Of a stretch of DNA of 20,318 nucleotides, positions 16,522-20,318 are shown in pieces; positions within the stretch are counted from its first letter, which is position 1; each line of letters opens with the position of its first letter. Below the pieces are notes generated by a model. It was not told the DNA's origin. It did no database searches and saw only the letters and a list, made by a program, of their open reading frames with translations. Origin of the DNA: DASRZM01 sp035686365 (lineage in GTDB: Bacteria > Pseudomonadota > Gammaproteobacteria > Xanthomonadales > Xanthomonadaceae); contig DASRZM010000076.1 in the NCBI GenBank assembly GCA_035686365.1, positions 1 through 20,318 of the forward strand, read 5' to 3'. The translations under genes and the position numbers were made by a program.

Positions 16522-16527
16522 ATTATA
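16522..16527 (-). promoter_or_regulatory. candidate -10 box for frr
   Basis: A perfect TATAAT on the minus strand stands 32 bases upstream of the frr start, in a 44-base gap just after the pyrH stop. Such an A/T run stands out in this GC-rich sequence. The hexamer 17-18 bases upstream (GCGGCA/GGCGGC region, inside the pyrH end) is a poor -35, so the promoter call rests mainly on the -10. Confidence 0.45.
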
Positions 16528-16533
16528 AGCGCA

Positions 16534-17268
16534 TCAGCGCCGATTGCCGCCGTCGACCAGGGTGCCGATCTCCTCGCCACGGACGATGCGCATGAGTTCT
16601 CCCGGACGCGACATGTTGTAGATACGCAGCGGGATCTGGTAGTCGCGGCACAGGGCGATCGCGGCGGTGTCCATGACCCGCAGGTTGCGGGCGATGACGT
16701 CCTCGTAGGTCAGCGTGTCGTAGCGGTGGGCGTCCGCGTGGCGTTGCGGATCCTTGTCGTAGACGCCGTCGACCTTGGTCGCCTTGAGCATGAGCTCGGC
16801 CCCGATCTCCACGGCGCGCAGGGCGGCCGCCGAGTCGGTGGTGAAGAACGGATTGCCGGTCCCGGCCGCGAAGATGATGATCCGGCCCTTTTCCAGGTGG
16901 CGGATGGCGCGGCGGCGGATGTAGTCCTCACACACTTCGTTGATCTTCAGGGCGCTCATCACGCGGGCGTAGGCGCCCAGCTTCTCGAGCGCATCCTGCA
17001 TGGCCAGCGCGTTCATGACCGTGGCCAGCATGCCCATGTGGTCGCCGGTGACGCGGTCCATCCCCGCCGCCGCCAGACCCTCACCGCGGAAGATGTTGCC
17101 GCCGCCGATGACCACGCCGACCTGGCAACCGGCGCGGCTGACCTCGAGGATTTCCCGCGCCAGCCGGTTGAGGACCTCCGGATCGATGCCGTAGTCGGCC
17201 CGGCCCAGCAGCGCCTCGCCGCTGAGCTTGACCAGGATCCGGTGGTACTTGAGGTCGGCGGCGTTCAC
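16534..17268 (-). CDS. pyrH: UMP kinase
   Basis: PyrH phosphorylates UMP to UDP for pyrimidine supply and is an amino-acid-kinase-fold hexamer. It has 244 residues. KLSGEAL (14-20), GGGNIFRG (55-62), GDHMGMLATVMNALA (from 75), GTGNPFFTTDSAA (136-148) and TKVDGVYDKDP (164-174) are the family motifs. I chose GTG 17268 over the in-frame TTG at 17289, because GGAG lies five bases before the GTG and the protein then starts about where E. coli PyrH does. It follows a terminator after tsf, so it begins a new transcription unit. Confidence 0.96.
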   Translation of the reverse strand: MNAADLKYHRILVKLSGEALLGRADYGIDPEVLNRLAREILEVSRAGCQVGVVIGGGNIFRGEGLAAAGMDRVTGDHMGMLATVMNALAMQDALEKLGAYARVMSALKINEVCEDYIRRRAIRHLEKGRIIIFAAGTGNPFFTTDSAAALRAVEIGAELMLKATKVDGVYDKDPQRHADAHRYDTLTYEDVIARNLRVMDTAAIALCRDYQIPLRIYNMSRPGELMRIVRGEEIGTLVDGGNRR

Positions 17269-17298
17269 GGCATCTCCGGCGGGGGGCAAAACGCCGGC

Positions 17299-17304
17299 AT
17301 TGTA
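17299..17304 (-). promoter_or_regulatory. candidate -10 box for the pyrH transcription unit
   Basis: TACAAT (five of six consensus bases) lies 30 bases upstream of the pyrH GTG on the minus strand, after the tsf terminator. No good -35 is present at 16-18 bases; that position falls in a GC-rich inverted repeat (17312-17331). A short leader of about 25 bases would result. Some promoter is expected here because the terminator separates tsf from pyrH. Confidence 0.45.
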
Positions 17305-17311
17305 CCTTGGC

Positions 17312-17331
17312 GGGCCCGGTCACCGGGGCCC
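17312..17331. other. GC-rich hairpin overlapping the pyrH promoter region
   Basis: GGGCCCGG (17312-17319) and CCGGGGCCC (17323-17331) can fold with one bulged base around a 3-base loop. No T-run follows on the minus strand, so it is not an obvious second terminator. It covers the place of a -35 element for the TACAAT box and could be an operator or just GC-rich sequence. Confidence 0.3.
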
Positions 17332-17370
17332 GGGATCCGGGCGCGGCATCGGCTGCGAGCTCCCCTGTGC

Positions 17371-17402
17371 AAAGCAAAAGGCCGCGGGAATCCGCGGCCT
17401 TT
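17371..17402 (-). terminator. intrinsic terminator after tsf
   Basis: On the minus strand a perfect 8-base stem, GGCCGCGG/CCGCGGCC, with a 4-base loop ATTC is followed by TTTTGCTTT. AAA stands on the other side of the stem. It begins 24 bases past the tsf stop. This is the clearest terminator in the window and separates the rpsB-tsf unit from pyrH and the envelope genes. Confidence 0.9.
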
Positions 17403-17426
17403 CGGGTACCTGGCAGCGCCGGCCGG

Positions 17427-18299
17427 TCAGGCCAGCCCGGCCTGCTTCATGACCTCGGAGGCGAAATCGTCCTCCTTCTTCTCGATGCCCTCGCCCACGG
17501 CCAGGCGCACGAATCCGGCGATCTCGGCGCCTTCCTTCTTGAGCGCATCCCCGACCGTGGTCTGGGTGTCCATCACGTAGGCCTGCCCGGTCAGGCTCAT
17601 CTCGGCCAGCGTCTTGCGCAGCTTGCCCGAGATCATCTTCTCCAGGATCTCGGCCGGCTTGCCCGAGTCCCGGACCTGGGCCAGCGCGATCTCCTTTTCC
17701 TTGTCGACGATCTCGGTCGGCACCTGGTCGGGCGCCACGTACGGCGGGTTCATCGCCGCCACGTGCATGGCCACGCCCTTGGCCAGCTCCGGCGAGCCGC
17801 CCCTGAGGTCGACCAGCACGCCGATGCGATTGCCGTGCACGTAGGCGCCGATGTTGCCGCTGCCGCTGACCCTGGAGATGCGGCGAAGCTGCACGTTCTC
17901 GCCGACCTTGGCCACCAGCGCCTGGCGCGCCTGCTCGATGGTGCCTCCGGCCGGGTGCGCGGCCGTCTTCAGGGCTTCCACGTCGCCCGCGCCGGACTGC
18001 AGCGCGGCCTCGGCGGCCTGGTTGGCGAAGGCCACGAAGTTCTCGTCCTTGGCAACGAAGTCGGTCTCGGAATTGACCTCCAGCAGCACGGCGTCGCCGT
18101 TGGCGGCAGCCACCACCACACGCCCTTCGGCGGCCACGCGGTCGGCCTTCCTGTCGGCCTTGGCCAGGCCGGTCTTGCGCAGCCACTCCATGGCCGCCTC
18201 GACGTCTCCCTGGTTGGCTTCCAGTGCTTTCTTGCACTCCATCATGCCGGCGCCGGAGCGCTCGCGCAGTTCCTTGACCTGGCTGGCGGTGATCTGCAT
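17427..18299 (-). CDS. tsf: translation elongation factor Ts
   Basis: EF-Ts exchanges GDP for GTP on EF-Tu. It has 290 residues (E. coli 283). The N-terminal UBA-like module reads VKELRERSGAGMMECKKAL. NSETDFVAKDENF (76-88) is the core contact segment, and a two-subdomain core and C-terminal module (ending EVMKQAGLA) follow. I chose ATG 18299 rather than the in-frame ATG 18359, because GAGGT sits six bases before it and MQITASQVKELR matches family starts. The 99-base gap after rpsB contains two strong GC hairpins. Confidence 0.97.
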   Translation of the reverse strand: MQITASQVKELRERSGAGMMECKKALEANQGDVEAAMEWLRKTGLAKADRKADRVAAEGRVVVAAANGDAVLLEVNSETDFVAKDENFVAFANQAAEAALQSGAGDVEALKTAAHPAGGTIEQARQALVAKVGENVQLRRISRVSGSGNIGAYVHGNRIGVLVDLRGGSPELAKGVAMHVAAMNPPYVAPDQVPTEIVDKEKEIALAQVRDSGKPAEILEKMISGKLRKTLAEMSLTGQAYVMDTQTTVGDALKKEGAEIAGFVRLAVGEGIEKKEDDFASEVMKQAGLA

Positions 18300-18323
18300 C
18301 GGTTTACCTCGGATCGGTACGGT

Positions 18324-18345
18324 GCCCGCGGCGGCAGCCGCGGGC
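18324..18345 (-). other. hairpin between rpsB and tsf
   Basis: GCCCGCGGC and GCCGCGGGC form a 9-base perfect stem with a 4-base loop (GGCA on the plus strand, TGCC on the minus), 25 bases upstream of the tsf start. No T-run follows. It could be a partial attenuator or an RNA-stability element that sets the S2 to EF-Ts ratio. The position is suggestive, but the function is inferred. Confidence 0.5.
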
Positions 18346-18379
18346 GTGAATGGGTTCATGTGCGGGCCGCGGCAGCGGG

Positions 18380-18397
18380 CGCCGCCGATCGGCGGCG
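18380..18397 (-). other. 18-base perfect palindrome just after the rpsB stop
   Basis: CGCCGCCGATCGGCGGCG is its own reverse complement and begins one base past the rpsB TGA. It lies 34 bases before the second hairpin (18324-18345) in the direction of transcription. A loopless palindrome folds poorly as a hairpin (the central bases must open), so it may instead be a protein-binding or processing site. Confidence 0.45.
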
Positions 18398-18398
18398 A

Positions 18399-19469
18399 TC
18401 AGTCTTTCTCGGCCGCGGGCCCGCTCTCGCCGACAGACGCCGGCTCGGCAGCAGCGGCAGACGCCGGCTCGGCGGAAGCGGCAGACGCGGGCTCGGCGGA
18501 AGCGGCAGGCGCGGGCTCGGCGGAAGCGGCAGGCGCGGGCTCGGCGGAAGCGGCAGGCGCGGGCTCGGCGGACTGGGCCGGCTCCCCGGCCTGCGCGGAC
18601 CCGTCGGATTCGGCCGCCTTCCCGCCCCTGGCCGGCTTGGGTGCGCGCCGGACCGCAGGGCGCTTGCTGCCCGGGCGCTGCCTGGCGCCGGGCCGCTTGC
18701 GCCCGCCATCGTCGGATTCGGCGATGACGTTGCCTTCGGCGTCGAGTTCGACGAACTCGTCGCTCGGACCCTTGCCGGTCGTCGGCGCGGCGGCCTTGCC
18801 CTCGAGCACCGCGTCGGCGGTGGCGCGCGCGTACAGCTGCACGGCGCGGATGGCGTCGTCATTGCCCGGGATCGGGTATTCGATCAGGTCGGGGTTGTAG
18901 TTGGTGTCGACCACCGCAATGACCGGAATGCCCAGCTTCCTGGCCTCGAGCACGGCGATGTTCTCGTGGCCGATGTCGATCACGAACATGGCATCGGGCA
19001 GCCGCTCCATGTCCTTGATGCCGCCCAGGGACCGCTCGAGCTTCTCGCGCTCGCGCTTGCGCGAGAGCACCTCGTGCTTGACCAGCTTCTCGAAGGTGCC
19101 GTCGGTCTCCATCGCCTCCAGCTCCTTCAGGCGCGCGACCGACTGCTTGATGGTGCGGAAGTTGGTCAGCGTGCCGCCGAGCCAGCGCGAGGTCACGTAC
19201 GGCATGCCGCAGCGCGTGGCTTCCTCGGCCACGGCTTCGCGTGCCGAGCGCTTGGTGCCCACGAACAGGATGGTGCCGCGCTTCTGGGCGATCGCCGAAA
19301 CGAAGTTCATGGCGTCGGCGAAGAGCGGGACGGTCTTTTCGAGGTTGATGATGTGGATCTTGCCGCGGGCGCCGAAAATGTAGGGCGCCATCTTGGGATT
19401 CCAGTAGCGCGTCTGGTGGCCGAAATGGACGCCGGCTTCCAGCATCTGGCGCATGGTGACCTGGGGCAT
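18399..19469 (-). CDS. rpsB: 30S ribosomal protein S2 with long low-complexity C-terminal tail
   Basis: S2 is the late-assembling small-subunit protein that helps dock S1. Residues 1 to about 225 are a normal S2: MRQMLEAGVHFGHQTRYWNP, FVGTKRSA (69-76), RWLGGTLTNF (95-104), and VIAVVDTNYNPDLIEYPIPG. E. coli S2 ends near residue 241, but this protein has 356 residues. The extra part (about 226-356) has an acidic linker, a strongly basic block (257-284, many Arg/Lys and Pro) and six octapeptides of AEPAPAAS type (301-348). ATG 19469 is chosen, with AGAGGA six bases upstream. The open frame reaches 75 bases further upstream, but those codons do not resemble S2. The tail stays in frame to a normal stop and is not a frameshift artefact of a neighbouring gene. 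Confidence 0.96.
   Translation of the reverse strand: MPQVTMRQMLEAGVHFGHQTRYWNPKMAPYIFGARGKIHIINLEKTVPLFADAMNFVSAIAQKRGTILFVGTKRSAREAVAEEATRCGMPYVTSRWLGGTLTNFRTIKQSVARLKELEAMETDGTFEKLVKHEVLSRKREREKLERSLGGIKDMERLPDAMFVIDIGHENIAVLEARKLGIPVIAVVDTNYNPDLIEYPIPGNDDAIRAVQLYARATADAVLEGKAAAPTTGKGPSDEFVELDAEGNVIAESDDGGRKRPGARQRPGSKRPAVRRAPKPARGGKAAESDGSAQAGEPAQSAEPAPAASAEPAPAASAEPAPAASAEPASAASAEPASAAAAEPASVGESGPAAEKD
18426..18569 (-). repeat. 24-base tandem repeat coding for AEPA octapeptides in rpsB
   Basis: A 24-base unit (core GGCTCGGCGGAAGCGGCAG on the plus strand) repeats at 18439, 18463, 18487, 18511 and 18535, with a half unit at 18559 and a decayed unit before 18439. Three central units are identical. 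As the unit is a multiple of three, copy-number change keeps the frame. It encodes six octapeptides, AEPAPAAS three times, then AEPASAAS, AEPASAAA and AEPASVGE. Confidence 0.95.
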
Positions 19470-19660
19470 GGGGGTTCCTCTGGCGATGGGGAGCCTGCCG
19501 CGGCAACCGGTGCGGCGTGCGTGGCTCCGGGGTTGGGCCTCCACGCGCCCGCCGTCACGACCCCTTGCGGGGACCCCGGGACGGGTTTCCGGCGCGTGTG
19601 TGTATTCGCCGGTGACGTCCGGCGTGGACGGCTGCGGCCGGCAAAACCGGGTCGCAAAGC
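19470..19660 (-). promoter_or_regulatory. structured 5' leader of rpsB, candidate S2 autoregulatory region
   Basis: If transcription starts near 19660 the rpsB leader is about 190 bases. On the minus strand it contains a 5' stem CCGG/CCGG with a TTTTG loop (19638-19650), flanked by GCG/CGC. Next come two stems that exclude each other, CGTCC/GGACG (19616-19630) and CGCCGG/CCGGCG (19607-19624). Then comes CCCC-GCAA-GGGG, a GNRA-capped hairpin (19561-19572). In E. coli, S2 represses its own operon through the rpsB leader. Similar control here is inference. No Shine-Dalgarno other than AGAGGA at 19476-19481 is apparent. Confidence 0.55.
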
Positions 19661-19666
19661 CTGAGC

Positions 19667-19696
19667 ATCATAGCCCAGGCGGAGATTCCACTGCAA
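19667..19696 (-). promoter_or_regulatory. promoter of rpsB-tsf
   Basis: On the minus strand TTGCAG (19691-19696) and TATGAT (19667-19672) are separated by 18 bases. The -10 matches five of six consensus bases and the -35 matches three. The A/T-rich stretch is distinct in a GC-rich setting and lies about 200 bases upstream of rpsB, in keeping with the long leader of this operon in other gammaproteobacteria. Confidence 0.6.
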
Positions 19697-19774
19697 TTTC
19701 CCGGGTCGGAGCGGTGGCCTCTCACCCTCACCCTGAGCGCCACAGGCTGGCATATGCCGGGTTCGCTCCGTAGG

Positions 19775-19890
19775 GCGCTCCGTGGTCCGGTTCCTCTGTC
19801 CGGGGCCGCCGTGAACCCATCCATGGGGGCTGCGGTCGCGCCATCCCTGGCGCTCACGCCCCCGGACAGAGGAACCGGACCTCGGAGCGC
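19775..19890 (-). repeat. composite hairpin element A
   Basis: Arms of 31 bases (19775-19805 and 19860-19890) are inverted copies with one mismatch; the inner 22 bases match perfectly, starting GGTCCGGTTCCTCTGTCC. The 54-base interior, read on the minus strand, holds a small hairpin GCGCCA-GGGA-TGGCGC (19838-19853) and then a 25-base core (19807-19831) reading AGCCCCCATGGA, T, GGGTTCACGGCG. The core can itself fold as CCCAT-GG-ATGGG. The whole would form a long stem closed by a multiloop with two short stems. Imperfect direct repeats (CGGGTTCG followed later by GCGCTCCGT) begin at 19758 and 19896 on either side. Confidence 0.85.
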
Positions 19891-20059
19891 ACGCTCGGGT
19901 TCGGTGGCGGCTGCGCTCCGTCGGACCCTCGTGCACGGCGACGACACGGGCGGGTTCGACCATGTGGGCACGCAGATGTCGGCGCATGTCCTATACGGCG
20001 CCAGGGCAGAGGCGGCGATGCGCACATGCAACCGGGCGGTGAGGTCCGGCTCCGGATGG

Positions 20060-20084
20060 TCGCGGCCAACGGCCGCTCCTACAA
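20060..20084 (-). repeat. single REP unit
   Basis: On the plus strand this reads TCGCGGCCAACGGC, then CGCTCCTACAA. It is a full copy of the REP unit, in the same orientation as the one starting at 20103 and opposite to the one at 34-57. The internal hairpin is GCGGCC-AAC-GGCCGC. Confidence 0.8.
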
Positions 20085-20102
20085 AGCGCGCCGATCGGCA
20101 TT

Positions 20103-20170
20103 TCGCGGCCAACGGCCGCTCCTACAACGTTCCGGTCGGCGTTGCCTGTAGCAGCGGCCGTTGGCCGCGA
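20103..20170. repeat. REP inverted pair (BIME-like)
   Basis: One REP unit (20103-20127) and an inverted unit (20147-20170) are separated by 19 bases, the same spacing as the pair at 1-57. The second unit has one substitution in the GTAGGAG head (GTAGCAG). The spacers of the two pairs are alignable (both begin CG and end CC with GCGT inside), which points to a shared ancestral pair rather than two chance meetings. Confidence 0.8.
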
Positions 20171-20207
20171 TCGCACGCAGCGCAAGCACCCACCCGCCCC
20201 GAAGCAA

Positions 20208-20317
20208 GTGCCGGGGTCCGGTAGCGCTTGCCGGGACGTTGGCGACATGGATGTCGCCAAAGAGCCCCCATGGACGGGTTCACGGCGATCCCGGCAAGCG
20301 CTACCGGACCCCGGCAC
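20208..20317 (+). repeat. composite hairpin element B
   Basis: Perfect 29-base inverted arms (20208-20236 and 20289-20317), beginning GTGCCGGGGTCCGG and ending at GCCGGGA, enclose 52 bases. Inside are a 22-base hairpin TTGGCGACAT-GG-ATGTCGCCAA (20239-20260) and the 25-base core (20263-20287), which differs from that of element A only by C in place of T at its 13th base. Arm sequence and inner hairpin sequence differ from element A, but the order arm, hairpin, core, arm and the sizes are the same. It lies in the opposite orientation to element A and ends one base before the window end. Confidence 0.85.
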
Positions 20318-20318
20318 G

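Larger units (their letters stand above)
19697..20318. other. gene-free, repeat-rich intergenic region
   Basis: I find no convincing gene in these 622 bases. Open frames exist on both strands, but they run through inverted repeats and have no family resemblance or ribosome binding site. The contents are two composite hairpin elements (19775-19890 and 20208-20317) and three REP units (20060-20170). About 170 bases between the first element and the REPs (19891-20059) show nothing I can identify. Confidence 0.75.

Noticed and set aside
18426..18569. Regular 24-base repeats considered as a CRISPR array
   Set aside because: Units are directly adjacent without spacers and lie in frame in rpsB; no cas genes are present.
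17307..19664. Plus-strand open frame of 785 codons opposite rpsB and tsf
   Set aside because: Its repeated GGSGRRGL-like segment is only the antisense of the S2 tail repeat; it has no ribosome binding site or family resemblance.
19754..20224. Open frames through the right-end repeats on both strands
   Set aside because: They run through inverted repeats and REP units, so their lack of stop codons follows from repeat composition. No start context or homology supports them.
1..20318. tRNA, rRNA, insertion sequence or phage gene
   Set aside because: I saw no tRNA-like T-loop (GGTTCGAATCC) context, no rRNA signature, and no transposase, integrase or phage-like protein on either strand.

Overview
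The window is a high-GC (roughly 70% by eye) chromosomal segment of a gammaproteobacterium. The gene set, the order uppS-cdsA-dxr-rseP (E. coli has dxr before uppS), and the many REP-like palindromes containing GTAGGAGCGGCCGTTGGC point to the Xanthomonadales/Lysobacterales. This placement is inference from gene order and repeat style, not from a database search. All 17 genes lie on the minus strand, so transcription runs from high to low coordinates.

Layout in the direction of transcription. 20318-19697 is a gene-free, repeat-rich zone with two large composite hairpin elements and three REP units. 19696-19470 holds a promoter and a structured leader for rpsB. Then come rpsB and tsf (ribosomal protein S2, EF-Ts), closed by a clear intrinsic terminator at 17371-17402. 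Next is a long, nearly gapless run: pyrH (UMP kinase), frr (ribosome recycling), uppS, cdsA, dxr, rseP, bamA, skp, lpxD, fabZ, lpxA, lpxB and rnhB. After that come a small DUF1232/YkvA-like gene and dnaE. The first 213 bases, downstream of dnaE, contain a hairpin and a REP pair, and no accA follows within the window.

The genes form the well-known envelope-biogenesis cluster. Dxr starts isoprenoid synthesis by the MEP pathway and UppS makes the undecaprenyl carrier lipid. CdsA makes CDP-diacylglycerol for phospholipids. FabZ feeds hydroxyacyl chains, and LpxD, LpxA and LpxB build lipid A. BamA and Skp fold and chaperone outer-membrane proteins, and RseP is the intramembrane protease of the envelope-stress response. 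Translation and replication genes (rpsB, tsf, frr, rnhB, dnaE) flank them. From uppS to rnhB, eight junctions overlap by 1-4 bases (ATGA, GTGA or TAGTG), which implies tight translational coupling.

The conserved cluster is mostly ordinary. The points worth attention are: (1) a roughly 130-residue low-complexity tail on ribosomal protein S2, with a basic block followed by six AEPA-type octapeptide repeats; (2) two composite hairpin elements at the right end that share a 25-base core and a three-stem architecture but have unrelated arms; (3) the DUF1232-like gene between rnhB and dnaE; (4) a structured rpsB leader with mutually exclusive stems; (5) a (CG)9 tract near the 3' end of dxr.
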